Positions 31,710 through 41,709 are shown, counted from the stretch's first letter. The stretch: DNA of 64,000 nucleotides from Nocardia cyriacigeorgica (GCF_029868385.1 NZ_JARWNX010000019.1:27933-91932); one strand, 5' to 3'. Notes: generated by a model not told the origin, from the sequence alone. Numbers and translations are program-made.

Positions 31710-31919
31710 GTCACAAGAGTGAAATTCCGCTGCCGTAAGTCCCTGGACACTCGATTCGCAAGCCGACACGACAGTGGCGCAGATCACGATTCGGCGGCTC
31801 GGCGCTTCCTCAGCAAACCCTTGCATCACGCCGGTCACAGACGCCTCGAGCGCCTCCTGCGCCTATCGAGCCCCAGTGCCACCATGGCGCGGCGGGTCCG
31901 GCCCAGCGGCCGGAAACAG

Positions 31920-31958
31920 CGGTGCCGCCCTCGTCCGGAGAGGACGAGGGCGGCACCG
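31920..31958 (-). terminator. Strong hairpin terminator of the FMN reductase gene
   Basis: GGTGCCGCCCTCGTCC (31921-31936) pairs perfectly over 16 bp with GGACGAGGGCGGCACC (31942-31957) around GGAGA; one further C-G pair closes it. It is 17 bp after the stop of the minus-strand reductase. It lacks a T-run but is very stable. The rest of 31710-31919 shows nothing I can call. Confidence 0.8.
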
Positions 31959-31974
31959 GGAGGCAGTCGCACGA

Positions 31975-32544
31975 TCAGGCCGATACGAGCTCCGCACGCG
32001 CGGAGCCGACCAGCTCGGCGATCGTGGCGCCCAGCTCGATCAGCGCCTCGGCGTCCTCGCGCGGATGCGCCGCGCCGAACCGCTCACCGATCGCGCCGAA
32101 ATGCAGATGCGCCGTCTCGACCACCCGGCCACCGGCGATACCCACCGACTTGACCGCGTCGCCGTGTGCCCAGCGCGCCGCGTTCGGGCTGATCGACGCG
32201 CTGACCACCGCGACCGGCTCACCCTTGATGACACCCGCGCCGTACGGACGCGACAGCCAGTCGATGGCGTTCTTCAGCACGGCGGGCAGGGTGCCGTTGT
32301 ATTCGGGAGTCACCAGCAGCAGCGCGTCGGCCTCGGCCGCGGCGGCACGCAACCGCTGGGCCGCGGCGGGCACCGAACCCTCGACGTCGATGTCCTCGTT
32401 GTAGAAGGGAATGTCGCCGAGCCCCTGATAGATCGTGATGTCGACATCGTCGGGTGCGATCTGCACCGCAGCCTCGGCGAGCTGACGGTTGATCGAACCT
32501 GCGCGAAGGCTCCCCACGAGGGCGAGGATGCGGATCTGGCTCAT
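31975..32544 (-). CDS. NADPH-dependent FMN reductase family protein (Rv3054c-like)
   Basis: 189 residues, flavodoxin-like fold. Motifs: LVGSLRAGSINRQLAEAA (phosphate-binding loop for FMN), LLVTPEYNGTLPAVLKNAIDWLSRP (the PEYN signature of the family), and ISPNAARWAH in the region that faces NAD(P)H. ATG 32544 follows GGAGAAATC. The gene sits between the nrd operon and a divergent TetR gene, as Rv3054c does beside Rv3055. Likely a soluble quinone or flavin reductase controlled by that regulator; the physiological substrate is not known. Confidence 0.88.
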   Translation of the reverse strand: MSQIRILALVGSLRAGSINRQLAEAAVQIAPDDVDITIYQGLGDIPFYNEDIDVEGSVPAAAQRLRAAAAEADALLLVTPEYNGTLPAVLKNAIDWLSRPYGAGVIKGEPVAVVSASISPNAARWAHGDAVKSVGIAGGRVVETAHLHFGAIGERFGAAHPREDAEALIELGATIAELVGSARAELVSA

Positions 32545-32643
32545 GATTTCTCCTGGTCTACTGGATACGACTGCCGATGTAAGCTATCGGGTAATAACCG
32601 GACCGCGGTCCGAATCATTCCGATCGGAGTAGGCGAGCCCCCC

Positions 32644-33327
32644 GTGAGCTACAACACCCCTATGACCGACCCCGTCGTCCCCGGCCACGTCGGCGAGGCC
32701 AGACCGCTGCTGACCATCGGCGCGCCGCTGCCGGGTACCGCGGTACCCACCGAACGCGCCGACGCCGCGCGCAACCGTCAACTGCTGCTGGACGCGGCCC
32801 AGCAGTTGGTGCGCGAGCACGGCGTGGACAGCCTGACCATGGACGCGTTGGCCAAACGCGCCGGTGTCGGCAAGGGAACGGTCTTTCGCCGCTTCGGCAA
32901 CCGGACCGGGCTCATGCTGGCGCTGCTCGACCATTCCGAACGCAAGTTCCAGGAGGCGTTCATGTTCGGGCCGCCACCGCTGGGTCCCGGCGCGCCGCCG
33001 ACCGAGCGACTGGTGGCGTTCGGCCGGGCCCGGCTGCTCGATATCGAGGTCGAGGGTGAGCTGTACCGGGCCGCCGAGATGGGTCCGGCCGACGAGCGCT
33101 ACGGCGGACTGCCCTACAACCTGCTCAAGACCCACGTGTCGATGTTGTTGCGCGAAGCCGCGACACCGGACGATATCCCGCTGCTGGCCGATGCGCTGCT
33201 CGCCGCGTTGAGCGCGACGCTGGTACTGCATCAGATCCGCGCCCTCGGCTACACCAGAGACCAGATCGGCGACCATTGGGAAGGGCTCGTTCGGCGTGTG
33301 GCGGGACCACCGACGCCAGTAGAGTGA
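32644..33327 (+). CDS. TetR-family transcriptional regulator (Rv3055-like)
   Basis: 227 residues. The helix-turn-helix is clear: NRQLLLDAAQQLVREHG, then LTMDALAKRAGVGKGTVFRRFGNR. The C-terminal ligand domain contains ERLVAFGRARLLDIEVEGELY and a dimerisation helix near the end. GTG 32644 is chosen because GGCGAG lies six bases before it; ATG 32662 is the alternative and would still keep the whole fold. It is divergent from the FMN reductase with about 100 bp between starts, the usual arrangement for local control of both genes. Seven bp separate it from nadE. Confidence 0.85.
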   Translation: MSYNTPMTDPVVPGHVGEARPLLTIGAPLPGTAVPTERADAARNRQLLLDAAQQLVREHGVDSLTMDALAKRAGVGKGTVFRRFGNRTGLMLALLDHSERKFQEAFMFGPPPLGPGAPPTERLVAFGRARLLDIEVEGELYRAAEMGPADERYGGLPYNLLKTHVSMLLREAATPDDIPLLADALLAALSATLVLHQIRALGYTRDQIGDHWEGLVRRVAGPPTPVE

Positions 33328-33333
33328 GCGGCT

Positions 33334-34158
33334 ATGGGGAACCTGCGTGCACAGATCATCGCCGAACTCGGCGTCCTGCCATCCATCGAGCCGAAAACCG
33401 AGGTCCGGCGCCGGATCGAGTTCCTCAAGGACTATCTGCGCGCCTCCCACACCACGGGCTACGTCCTCGGCATCAGTGGCGGCCAGGACAGCGCCCTTGC
33501 CGGGCGGCTGTGCCAGCTGGCGGCCGAGGAACTGCGCGCCGAAGGGGTCGAGGCCACCTTCCTCGCGGTACGGCTGCCCTACGGCGTCCAGGCCGATGAG
33601 GCCGATGCACGCGTGGCGATGACCTTCGTCGCACCGGACCGGTCGGTGGTGGTCAATGTCCGGCCCGGCGCCAATGCCGTCGCGGCCGAGGTGGCCTCGG
33701 GTCTGAAGACCGATAAGCTGCGCGATTTCGTCCGCGGCAACATCAAGGCCCGCGAACGGATGGTGATCCAGTACGCCATCGCCGGACAGGAGAACCTGCT
33801 GGTGGTCGGCACCGACCACGCCGCGGAGGCGGTCACCGGATTCTTCACCAAGTTCGGCGACGGCGGCGTCGACCTGACCCCGCTCACCGGCCTCACCAAA
33901 CGTCAGGGCGCGGCCCTGCTCCAGGAACTCGGCGCCCCCGCCTCCATCTGGTCGAAGGTCCCGACGGCCGATCTGGAAGACGATCGCCCCGCGCTGCCCG
34001 ATGAGGAAGCACTCGGCCTGCGCTACAGCGAGATCGACGACTACCTCGAGGGCAAGGAGGTCACCGCGGAGGTGGCCGAGCGCGTCGAAGAGATCTTCAC
34101 CAGGACCCGCCACAAGCGCACCGTTCCGGTCACCCCGCTCGACGACTGGTGGCGCTGA
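33334..34158 (+). CDS. nadE: Ammonia-dependent NAD+ synthase
   Basis: Converts deamido-NAD+ to NAD+ with ATP and ammonia. 274 residues, the short (NH3-only) type with no glutaminase domain. Seen: [14 protein letters not shown] (pyrophosphate loop SGGxDS near residue 47), [55 protein letters not shown] and the C-terminal [14 protein letters not shown]. The gene starts 7 bp after the TetR gene and is probably co-transcribed with it. Confidence 0.95.
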   Translation: MGNLRAQIIAELGVLPSIEPKTEVRRRIEFLKDYLRASHTTGYVLGISGGQDSALAGRLCQLAAEELRAEGVEATFLAVRLPYGVQADEADARVAMTFVAPDRSVVVNVRPGANAVAAEVASGLKTDKLRDFVRGNIKARERMVIQYAIAGQENLLVVGTDHAAEAVTGFFTKFGDGGVDLTPLTGLTKRQGAALLQELGAPASIWSKVPTADLEDDRPALPDEEALGLRYSEIDDYLEGKEVTAEVAERVEEIFTRTRHKRTVPVTPLDDWWR

Positions 34159-34293
34159 GCGCACCGCGCGGTAACGAGCCGGGCCCTGGATCCAACCGCC
34201 CGAGTGCCGGAGCGCCGCGAGACCAGCGGACGCGGCGGCCGCTGGGCCGCGCGGGCAGTCGCTGATCCCGCGGACGCCGGGTAGCCGCGGACG

Positions 34294-35562
34294 CTAGGAC
34301 GACGAGGTCGGGCTCCCTCGCATGTCCCCGGCATCGGCCGCGATCACCTCGTCCAGCCGACGTCGCAGGTATCGAGCGGCCGGATCGTTGCCGATCGAGG
34401 CCAGCGCGCGGCGATAGTGTTCGGCCGCTTCCCGATAGCGTCGCGCCCGGCGCAGCAGCTCGGCGCGGGTGGCGGGAACCAGATGGCTGTGCGTCAGCCG
34501 CGGGTGATCGGCGATCTCGTCCAGGGCGTCGAGCCCGGCCTGCGGCCCGTCACGGAAACCGACGGCAACCGCGCGGTTGACCAGCACGGCGGGCGTCGGG
34601 GCGCAGCGGCTCAGCTCGTCGTAGGCGGCGACGATCGCGGTCCAATCGGTCTGTTCCCAGCTCGGTGCGACAACATGCGCGGCAGCGATCCTGGCCTGCG
34701 CGAGATACTTTCCGCCGCCACCGTCCTCGGCGGCCGTGACCAGGCAGGACAGTCCGGCTCGGATACGCGCCCGATTCCAGCCGCGGCGATCCTGCTCCTC
34801 GAGCGGTACGAGTTCGCCCTCGGCGGTACGACGTTGGGCGCGGCGGCTGTCGGTGAGCAACATCAACGCCAGCAGCGCCCGCGCCTGCGGTTCATCGGGC
34901 AGCAGTGCACACAGCAGGGTGCCGAGCCGAATCGCCTCATCGCACAGCTCATCGCGCACGGCCTCGGGTCCCGAGGTCGCGAAATATCCCTCGGTGAACA
35001 CCAGATAGATGCAGGCCAACACCGCCGGCGTGCGTTCGGCCAGCAGCGCGGCGGGCGGGACCCGCAGCGGTATGCCCGCCTCGTGGATTCGTGCCTTGGC
35101 GCGGCTGAGTCGCTGCGCCACCGTCGGTTCCGGTTGCAGGAAGGCCCGCGCGATCTCGGCCGTGCGCAGTCCGCACACCAGTCGTAGCGTCAGCGCGACC
35201 CGGGATTCGGGCGCCAGCGCGGGATGGCAGCAGGTGAAGATCATCCGCAGTTGATCGTCGGCGATCGTCGACACGTCCGGCTCCTGGTTATCGGGTGCGA
35301 GCTGGGCGGCGGCGTATTCCTTTGCTTCCCGCGAGGATTCCCGACGGAGACGGTCGAGGGCACGATGCCGGGCGGCGGTGGTGATCCAGGCGCCCGGATT
35401 GGCGGGCATACCGCGCTGGGGCCAGGTGCGCATCGCATCGGCGAACGCCTCCTGCACCGCGTCCTCGGCCAGACCGATATCGCCGGTGAGCCGCGCCAGC
35501 GTGGCGACCGCCCGGCCGAACTCGGCGCGGTAGATGCCGTCGAATTCGACCGGATCGGTCAT
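34294..35562 (-). CDS. ECF42-type RNA polymerase sigma factor
   Basis: 422 residues, more than twice a standard ECF sigma. The first 175 residues hold region 2 (YRAEFGRAVATLARLTGD, AEDAVQEAFADAM, NPGAWITTAARHRALDRLRR) and region 4 (FTCCHPALAPESRVALTLRLVCGL, then TVAQRLSRAKARIHEAG). The long C-terminal half (about 180-410), with LLTDSRRAQRRTAEGELVPLEEQDR and a repeat-like AELLRRARRYREAAEHYRRAL, is the extension typical of ECF42 factors. The gene starts 11 bp after a DGPF/YciI-type gene, the standard partner of this group. No anti-sigma factor is present; the extension is thought to play that role in the family. Confidence 0.92.
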   Translation of the reverse strand: MTDPVEFDGIYRAEFGRAVATLARLTGDIGLAEDAVQEAFADAMRTWPQRGMPANPGAWITTAARHRALDRLRRESSREAKEYAAAQLAPDNQEPDVSTIADDQLRMIFTCCHPALAPESRVALTLRLVCGLRTAEIARAFLQPEPTVAQRLSRAKARIHEAGIPLRVPPAALLAERTPAVLACIYLVFTEGYFATSGPEAVRDELCDEAIRLGTLLCALLPDEPQARALLALMLLTDSRRAQRRTAEGELVPLEEQDRRGWNRARIRAGLSCLVTAAEDGGGGKYLAQARIAAAHVVAPSWEQTDWTAIVAAYDELSRCAPTPAVLVNRAVAVGFRDGPQAGLDALDEIADHPRLTHSHLVPATRAELLRRARRYREAAEHYRRALASIGNDPAARYLRRRLDEVIAADAGDMRGSPTSSS

Positions 35563-35572
35563 GGAGACACCG

Positions 35573-36286
35573 CTATTCGCCGAGGTCGACGATCTGGCGC
35601 AATTCGGTGCGGCCCTTGGCGCCCATCGGAATCAGGGCCGCGATCTCCGTCGCGGCCTGCCGATCGGGTGCCGCGAACAGGTAGAGGCCGTCCACCACCT
35701 CGGCCGTTTCGGCGAACGGACCGTCGGTGATGGCCAGTTCGCCTTCGCGCGTGCGCACTGTTGTGGCCGTCGATGGCGGACGCAGCGCGCCGCCGCCGCG
35801 GATCACCGCGCCGACCCGGTCGGCGAACCGCTGATGCTCGACGACCATGACGTCCCATTCGGAAGTGTCCGGCTCGACCACCGCATCGGCGCGATTCCAC
35901 AGCAGCGCCATCCACCAGTCGGCGGCCGGTGTGTCGTGCGGCATCCACTGCACCAGTGGACGGAGTTCGATCGCGCCCGATTCCACCGCTGGCAGTTGCC
36001 TGGCGAGCTGGATGGCCTCGTCCAGATCGGTGACGTCGAAGACGTAGAACCCGCCGACCACCTCGGCGCCTTCGGCGAACGGACCATCGGTGATCAGCGT
36101 GGTGTCACCGTCGCGGGTGATGTTCACCGCGGCGCTGGACGGATACAGCGCCGCACCGCCGGCGATGGCGGTGGCGACCCGTGCGTCGAACTCCGCATAG
36201 CGTTCGACCTCCGCGTCGAACTCGGGGCTGCCCGGAAGGGCTTCCGGATCGTCATCGCGCCCGACGAGCAATGCCAGGTAGTGCAT
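35573..36286 (-). CDS. Tandem DGPF (YciI-related) domain protein
   Basis: 237 residues with two copies of the YCII-related fold: MHYLALLVGRDDDP leading to TDGPFAEGAEVVGGFYVFDV (copy one), and a second unit leading to TDGPFAETAEVVDGLYLFAA. I start at ATG 36286 because AGGAAGG lies before it and the domain begins there; an upstream start would add 16 unlikely residues. It forms an operon with the ECF42 sigma gene. Single-domain versions are common, so a two-domain protein suggests internal duplication. The molecular role of the family is not established. Confidence 0.85.
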   Translation of the reverse strand: MHYLALLVGRDDDPEALPGSPEFDAEVERYAEFDARVATAIAGGAALYPSSAAVNITRDGDTTLITDGPFAEGAEVVGGFYVFDVTDLDEAIQLARQLPAVESGAIELRPLVQWMPHDTPAADWWMALLWNRADAVVEPDTSEWDVMVVEHQRFADRVGAVIRGGGALRPPSTATTVRTREGELAITDGPFAETAEVVDGLYLFAAPDRQAATEIAALIPMGAKGRTELRQIVDLGE

Positions 36287-36371
36287 GGCGTCATCCTTCC
36301 TCGAATCGGAGGAGCCCGATACCCCTCTCATCACTACGACGGATGGGGAGCGCGGTTCTCTACACGCGAGG

Positions 36372-36614
36372 TCAGCCGCCCGCGAATGGTGGCAGCACGT
36401 CGACTCGCGGTGTCAGTGCGGTGGCGGCGTCGCGGGTGAGTTCGTCGCCGACCAGATAGGCGCAGACGTCGAGCATCTTGTCCAGATCGGGGCCGTAGGC
36501 GCGGGCCAGCGCGGTGCGCAGATCGCCGACCGTGGCGTCGGCGGGTAGGTCGAGCGATTCGGTGTCCTTGCCGACCGCGTCGGCAATGGCGGCGAAATAG
36601 CGGACCTCAACCAC
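36372..36614 (-). CDS. moaD: MoaD, small subunit of molybdopterin synthase
   Basis: 80 residues, ubiquitin-like sulfur carrier that ends in the required PPFAGG. The start GTG 36614 overlaps the moaA stop (GTGGTTGA), giving [36 protein letters not shown] is the usual second strand and helix. The C-terminal glycine is activated, thiolated and donates sulfur to precursor Z in a complex with MoaE, coded at 40052-40483 on the other arm of the cluster. Confidence 0.92.
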   Translation of the reverse strand: MVEVRYFAAIADAVGKDTESLDLPADATVGDLRTALARAYGPDLDKMLDVCAYLVGDELTRDAATALTPRVDVLPPFAGG

Positions 36615-37665
36615 CGATGGCTCCCATCGTCCGTTCGGGTGGGACGAAACCGGCCGCGTCGATGCCATGGCCTGCCCATTTGTTCCACATCGCGCCGCGC
36701 CACAGTTCGGCGATCTCGGCGTCGTCCGCGCCCGAGCGCAATACCGCGCGCAGATCGAACTCCTGATCGCTGAACAGACAGGAACGCAGCATGCCGTCGG
36801 CGGTGAGCCTGGTGCGATCGCAGGTACTACAGAAGGTGCGCGTCACCGAGGCGATGATGCCGACGGTCGCGGGGCCACCGTCGACCAGCCACCGTTCGGC
36901 GGGCGCCGACGGATCGGGCCGCCCGGCGGCGGTGAGTTCGAATCTGGCGCCGAGCACACCGAGTAATTCGGCGGCGGTGACCATATTGGCCCGCGCCCAT
37001 TCGTGGTCGGCATCCAGCGGCATCTCCTCGATGAACCGCAGTTCACAGCCCTCGTCCAGACACCAGCGCAGCAGGTCGGGCGCACCGGCCAGGGTCTGGC
37101 GCATCAGTACCGCGTTGACCTTCATCGGCGCCAATCCGGCGTCGCGCGCGGCGCGGATGCCGGCGAGCACCGCGTCGAGCCGGTCGCGCCGGGTGAGGGT
37201 GGCGAAACCGAACCGGTCGACAGTATCGAGCGAGACGTTGACCCGGCCGAGACCGGCTCGCGCCAGCGCGCGGGCCCGGTGTTCCAGGCCGACACCGTTG
37301 GTGGTCATGGCCAGCGGCGTGTCGGGGACCTGCGCATGGCAACCGGCGATGATGTCTTCCAGATCGCGGCGCATGAGCGGCTCGCCGCCGGTGAAACGCA
37401 CCTCGTGCACGCCGAGTTCCCGCACCGCGAGGGTGACCAAGCGCACGATCTCCGCTGCGGTCAGCAGTTCGTCGCGCGGAATCGGGGGCAGACCCTCCTC
37501 CGGCATGCAGTAGGTGCAGCGCAGCGAGCATTTCTCGGTGATGGAGACCCGCAGATCGCGCGCGATGCGGCCGAATCGGTCCACGAGCAGCGGCGTATCG
37601 GGGCGGCCGTCGAGCGAGGGACGCCCTGACCGCACGGCGGGGATGCCCATCTCGACCAGCGTCAC
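36607..37665 (-). CDS. moaA: GTP 3',8-cyclase (radical SAM)
   Basis: First enzyme of molybdenum cofactor synthesis: rearranges GTP toward cyclic pyranopterin monophosphate with MoaC. 352 residues. The radical-SAM cluster is Cys46-x3-Cys50-x2-Cys53 (KCSLRCTYC). The C-terminal second cluster is in [19 protein letters not shown], and the end GAIGG is the conserved double-glycine tail. GTG 37665 ([14 protein letters not shown]) matches the N-terminus of mycobacterial MoaA proteins. It overlaps moaD and is divergent from moeA across a 130-bp promoter region. Confidence 0.95.
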   Translation of the reverse strand: MTLVEMGIPAVRSGRPSLDGRPDTPLLVDRFGRIARDLRVSITEKCSLRCTYCMPEEGLPPIPRDELLTAAEIVRLVTLAVRELGVHEVRFTGGEPLMRRDLEDIIAGCHAQVPDTPLAMTTNGVGLEHRARALARAGLGRVNVSLDTVDRFGFATLTRRDRLDAVLAGIRAARDAGLAPMKVNAVLMRQTLAGAPDLLRWCLDEGCELRFIEEMPLDADHEWARANMVTAAELLGVLGARFELTAAGRPDPSAPAERWLVDGGPATVGIIASVTRTFCSTCDRTRLTADGMLRSCLFSDQEFDLRAVLRSGADDAEIAELWRGAMWNKWAGHGIDAAGFVPPERTMGAIGG

Positions 37666-37795
37666 CCCTCCATTATGACCCGTCGACTCGCCGGTACCGC
37701 GCTGCCGTCGCCGTCGCCCGACCTCACACACCGGCGTCCATCCAGGTGAGATACGAGCGGTGACCACGTCCGCGACCTGCGATTAGGCTGATCCC

Positions 37796-39016
37796 ATGAC
37801 TCACCGGTCCGCCACCGTCGCAGCCCGGTCCGTCGACGAGTATCGCGACAGCATCGAAGCGCTGCTGCGCCCGCTCGCGGCGCGGCCGGTCGAGACCGTC
37901 GCCGTGCCCGCCGCCCTGGGCAGGCAACTGGCCGATACCGTGCGCGCGCCGCTGGATCTGCCGGTGTTCCGTAACTCCGCGATGGACGGCTACGCGGTGC
38001 GCGCCGAGGACGTCGCGGTCGCGCCGGTGCGACTGCCGCTGTCCGGTGTGGTCGCGGCCGGTGATCCCGGTCGGGAACCGCTGGCGCCGGGGACCGCGCG
38101 CAAGATCATGACCGGTGCGCCGGTGCCGCCGGGCGCCGATTGTGTGGTCCCGGTGGAGGACGCGACGGCTGCGGCGGGCACCGTCACCATCGAGCGGGGC
38201 CGCAGCCGAGGCGAATTCGTGCGCGAGCCGGGCACCGATGTGCGCGCGGGCGAGCAGCTGGTCGGTGCGGGCACCCTGCTGGCGCCGCGGCATATCGCGG
38301 CCCTCGCCGCCGTGGGATTGCCGACCGTTCAGGTATTCCAGCCGGTCAGGGCCGCGGTGATCACCAGCGGTGATGAACTCGTGCCCGCGGGCTCCGCCTT
38401 GCGTCCCGGACAGATCTACGACTCCAACGGCATCGCCTTGGCCGCCGCGCTCGCCGCCAATGGCGTCACCGTGACCGCCGTCGAGCACAGCGGCGATCAG
38501 CCGGACCGGTTCCGCGCGACCCTGGCCGCGGCGACCCGTGACGCGGACGTGGTGTTCACCACCGGCGGGGTGTCCAAGGGTGATTTCGAGGTGGTCAAAG
38601 AGGTTCTCGAACCGATGGGCGGATGGTTCGGTTCGGTCGCGGTGCAGCCGGGCGGACCGCAGGGCCTGACCGTCGTCGACGGGGTGCCGGTGCTCAGCTT
38701 CCCCGGTAATCCGGTGAGCGCGATGGTCTCGTTCGAAGTATTCGCACGTCCCATACTGCGTCGGCTGGCGGGGCTGGCGGAGGTCGAGGTGTTCGAACTG
38801 CCGCTGCTGAGCGCGATCCGCTCACCGCGGGGCCGGCGCCAGTTCCTGCGTGGGCGCCTGGCGCATTCGGCGGGCGGGCCGCGCGCGGTGGAAGTGGTGT
38901 CCGGGCCGGGATCGCATCTGGTGGCGAGTATGGCCGCGGCCGATGTGCTCATCGATGTGCCCGCCGAGGTCGGTGCCCTTCCGGTCGGGGCGGCTGTGCG
39001 AGTGTGGTCGCTGTGA
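37796..39016 (+). CDS. moeA: Molybdopterin molybdenumtransferase
   Basis: Inserts molybdate into adenylylated molybdopterin. 406 residues, normal length. Motifs: [18 protein letters not shown] (the NSAMDGYA signature), [19 protein letters not shown], the domain III strand [18 protein letters not shown] and [20 protein letters not shown] start. First gene of the + strand moeA - moaC/moaB - moaE operon; its TGA overlaps the next GTG (GTGA at 39013-39016). Confidence 0.95.
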   Translation: MTHRSATVAARSVDEYRDSIEALLRPLAARPVETVAVPAALGRQLADTVRAPLDLPVFRNSAMDGYAVRAEDVAVAPVRLPLSGVVAAGDPGREPLAPGTARKIMTGAPVPPGADCVVPVEDATAAAGTVTIERGRSRGEFVREPGTDVRAGEQLVGAGTLLAPRHIAALAAVGLPTVQVFQPVRAAVITSGDELVPAGSALRPGQIYDSNGIALAAALAANGVTVTAVEHSGDQPDRFRATLAAATRDADVVFTTGGVSKGDFEVVKEVLEPMGGWFGSVAVQPGGPQGLTVVDGVPVLSFPGNPVSAMVSFEVFARPILRRLAGLAEVEVFELPLLSAIRSPRGRRQFLRGRLAHSAGGPRAVEVVSGPGSHLVASMAAADVLIDVPAEVGALPVGAAVRVWSL

Positions 39017-40065
39017 ACGAGTTGTCGCATGTGGACGCCGAGGGCCGCGCCCATATGGTTGATGTGAGCGCCAAGGCCGAAACCGCACGGATCGCGGTCG
39101 CGGCAGGCGAATTGCGCACCACCGCGGCGGTGGTCGCGCTGGTGCGGGCCGATGATCTGCCCAAGGCCGATGTGCTGTCGACCGCGCGGATCGCGGGTAT
39201 CGCGGGAGCGAAGAAGACCTCCGAGCTGATTCCCCTCTGCCATCAGTTGGCACTGTCCTCGGTGAAGGTGGCGTTCGGGTTCACCGAAGATTCGATCACC
39301 ATCGAGGCCACGGCGAAGACCACGGGCCCCACCGGTGTCGAGATGGAGGCGCTGACCGCGGTAGCGGTCGCCGGGCTGACGTTGCACGATATGGTCAAGG
39401 CCGTCGATCCGGCCGCCGTACTGACCGGGGTCAGGTTGCTGACCAAAGACGGTGGGAAACGCGGACATTGGGAGCGGTCCGGCGCCGCCACCGGCGACGG
39501 GGTGGTCGACACCGCGGCACCGGAGGGGCCGGTCACCACACCGGCCGCGGCCGAACCCGCGACCTCCACCGCATCGGTTGCGCCGGGCCGCACGGCGGTC
39601 GTGCTCGTCGCCTCGACCGGCGCCGCCGCCGGCACCCGCACCGACACCACCGGACCGACGCTCGCCACCTGGTTGACCACACTCGGTTTCACCGTGCGCG
39701 GACCTCTGATCTACGCCGACGCCGATATCGCGGCGGGCCTGTCGGACGCCCTGCGGGAGTCCCCCGCCCTCGTGGTCAGCACCGGCGGCACCGGCGCCTC
39801 CCCCACCGACACCACCCCCGAAGCCACACTGGCCGTGCTGGATCGGGAGCTGCCCGGCGTCGCCGAGGCCATCCGGCAGCGCGGCACGGCCAAGTTTGCG
39901 CTCGCGGCGCTGAGCCGTGGCGTCGCGGGTCTGGCGGGTCGGACGGTGATCGTGAATCTGCCGGGCTCCCCCGGCGGCGTCAAGGACGGTATCGCGGTGC
40001 TCGAACCGCTGCTCGAGCATCTGCTCGCACAGGTCGCAGGAGGCGGTGACCATGACAACGGGTGA
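39013..40065 (+). CDS. moaC: MoaC-MoaB fusion protein
   Basis: 350 residues with two enzymes in one chain. Residues 1-160 are MoaC, cyclic pyranopterin monophosphate synthase ([54 protein letters not shown]). After a Thr/Pro/Ala linker of about 35 residues, residues 195-350 are MoaB/Mog-like molybdopterin adenylyltransferase ([45 protein letters not shown]). GTG 39013 overlaps the moeA stop; GTG 39004 is an alternative. Such fusions are known in Corynebacteriales. Its end overlaps the beginning of moaE. Confidence 0.9.
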   Translation: MNELSHVDAEGRAHMVDVSAKAETARIAVAAGELRTTAAVVALVRADDLPKADVLSTARIAGIAGAKKTSELIPLCHQLALSSVKVAFGFTEDSITIEATAKTTGPTGVEMEALTAVAVAGLTLHDMVKAVDPAAVLTGVRLLTKDGGKRGHWERSGAATGDGVVDTAAPEGPVTTPAAAEPATSTASVAPGRTAVVLVASTGAAAGTRTDTTGPTLATWLTTLGFTVRGPLIYADADIAAGLSDALRESPALVVSTGGTGASPTDTTPEATLAVLDRELPGVAEAIRQRGTAKFALAALSRGVAGLAGRTVIVNLPGSPGGVKDGIAVLEPLLEHLLAQVAGGGDHDNG

Positions 40066-40483
40066 TCTGGTGCGGTTGGCCGAGATCAGCGATCAGCCCC
40101 TCGATCCGGCCGCGGTCGACACCGCCGTAGCAGGGCCCGAGCACGGCGCGGTCGTGGTGTTCACCGGTGTCGTGCGCAATCATGATGGCGGGCAGGCGGT
40201 TTCGGCGCTCGAATATTCGGCCCACCCCGAGGCGCCGCGCTTCCTGCGCCGGTGTTGTGCGGAGCAGGCCGCCTCGTCCGGGCTGCCGGTGGCCGCCGTC
40301 CATCGGGTGGGTGATCTGCGGGTCGGGGATCTGGCCATCGTCGTCGCGGTCGCCGCACCGCATCGCGCCGAAGCGTTCGCCGCATGCGCCGAGTTGGTGG
40401 ACCGGATCAAGCACGAGGTGCCGATCTGGAAGCGGCAGCGGTTCGCCGACGGTTTGTCGGAATGGGTCAACGCCTGCGGCTGA
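40052..40483 (+). CDS. moaE: MoaE, large subunit of molybdopterin synthase
   Basis: 143 residues. Joins with MoaD to put two sulfurs on the pterin side chain. Motifs: [52 protein letters not shown], and the catalytic-lysine region [15 protein letters not shown] 40052 has GGAGGCGGTGACC before it; GTG 40046 would add two residues. The 14-bp overlap with the MoaC-MoaB gene suggests coupling. Confidence 0.95.
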   Translation: MTTGDLVRLAEISDQPLDPAAVDTAVAGPEHGAVVVFTGVVRNHDGGQAVSALEYSAHPEAPRFLRRCCAEQAASSGLPVAAVHRVGDLRVGDLAIVVAVAAPHRAEAFAACAELVDRIKHEVPIWKRQRFADGLSEWVNACG

Positions 40484-40521
40484 TATCGTCGCCGCCGAGA
40501 CAGTCTCCCGCACGCCCCGAA

Positions 40522-40575
40522 TGTCGCACACGCGACAGATTTTCCATGTTTACCCACGAATTCCATCGGGTAAAC
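40522..40575. promoter_or_regulatory. Two inverted repeats upstream of the AraC-type regulator
   Basis: TGTCGC-ACAC-GCGACA at 40522-40537 and GTTTACCC (40548-40555) with GGGTAAAC (40568-40575), whose half-site centres are 20 bp apart. They lie 85-140 bp before the regulator start, in a stretch clearly less GC-rich than its surroundings. They are plausible operators for autoregulation or an upstream regulator; no consensus is recognised. Confidence 0.45.
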
Positions 40576-40659
40576 TTTGCGGCCCTTTTCGTGACGGATG
40601 ATCAGCTGTCCGTATACCGTGACCCCAGGTGCTTAACGGTCTCCCGAACAGGAGAGGGC

Positions 40660-41667
40660 ATGCGTACCGACCAGGTCACATTGCATCGGTTCGTCATCGG
40701 CGAACTCAGCGCGGCCGGACTCGACCGCAACAGATTGATCCGTGACATCGGATTACCCGCCTGGGCGCTGGCCAGCCCGGAGGCCTACGTGCCGAGCGAG
40801 ATATTCGCGCGGCTGTGGGAGGTCGCCGCACACGAACTCGACGATCCGGCGGTGCCGCTGCGCGTGGCGAGCCGATACAACCTGAGCTGCCTCGGCCTGT
40901 ACGACTATCTGTTCTCCACCGCCCCCGATCTCGGCGCCGGACTGCGCACCCTCGGGCCGTACGTCACGGCCGTCACGACCAATCACCGCTGGGATCTGGT
41001 GGCCGAGAGCGCCGAGGAGATCTCACTGTTCATCGATATGGTCGACACCAACGGCCACAGCCGGGATCTGATCCACCTGTGGGCGTTGGGCGCGGCGGTG
41101 ACCCGCAGCCGCCTGGTGATCGCGGCCCCGGTGATCCCGGTGCGGGTCAGGCTGCGCCAGCCGCCGCCGAAATCACTCGATACCTATATCGAGGTGTTCG
41201 GCACCACGAATATCGAATTCCGAGCGCCGGTGGACGCGGTCACATTCCGCGCGGCCGATATGAATCTGCCGCTGACCTCGACCGATCCGACATTGGCCGC
41301 GGTACTGCGGCCGCTGGCCGACGCATTGCCGCCGCCACCGCCGCTGGCGACCACCTGGTCGGATCAGGTGGCCACGGCTTTGGCGGAAGCGCTCGAAGTC
41401 GGTGAGATCTCGCTGGAGGCCGTCTCCCGCCGCCTGGCGACGAGCCCGCGGACCCTTCAGCGACGGCTGATGGAGGCGGGTACGACCTGGCGGCAGGAAG
41501 TGGACCGCGCTCGCGCCATGCGACTGGCCGAGGCCACCGCAACCGGCCCGATCACCCGAGCGCGCCAGGCCCAACTCCTCGGCTACACCGATCCCGGCTC
41601 GATCCGGCGCGCGGCGCGGCGCTGGTCGGTCACCCCCGCGCACCGCCGCTGCGAACAGCTGGACTGA
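40660..41667 (+). CDS. AraC-family transcriptional regulator
   Basis: 335 residues. The N-terminal 200 residues resemble the arabinose-binding-type domain of OruR/ArgR-like AraC proteins (LIRDIGLPAWALASPEAYVPSE, RYNLSCLGLYDYLFSTAPDLG). The C-terminal part carries the helix-turn-helix pair: ISLEAVSRRLATSPRTLQRRL and a second half with QLLGYTDPGSIRRAARRW, where the usual F of GY-x-DPS-x-FSRAF is replaced. ATG 40660 follows GGAGAGGGC. Target genes are not evident from the neighbourhood. Confidence 0.85.
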   Translation: MRTDQVTLHRFVIGELSAAGLDRNRLIRDIGLPAWALASPEAYVPSEIFARLWEVAAHELDDPAVPLRVASRYNLSCLGLYDYLFSTAPDLGAGLRTLGPYVTAVTTNHRWDLVAESAEEISLFIDMVDTNGHSRDLIHLWALGAAVTRSRLVIAAPVIPVRVRLRQPPPKSLDTYIEVFGTTNIEFRAPVDAVTFRAADMNLPLTSTDPTLAAVLRPLADALPPPPPLATTWSDQVATALAEALEVGEISLEAVSRRLATSPRTLQRRLMEAGTTWRQEVDRARAMRLAEATATGPITRARQAQLLGYTDPGSIRRAARRWSVTPAHRRCEQLD

Positions 41668-41696
41668 ACGCCGTCGGCGGGCTGGGCCGACGGCGT
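41668..41696. terminator. Terminator hairpin between the AraC gene and a convergent small gene
   Basis: ACGCCGTCGGC (41668-41678) pairs perfectly over 11 bp with GCCGACGGCGT (41686-41696), loop GGGCTGG. It starts one base after the regulator stop and ends 13 bp before the stop of the minus-strand small gene, so it can serve both transcripts. Confidence 0.75.
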
Positions 41697-41709
41697 CCGG
41701 CCGGTGGTT

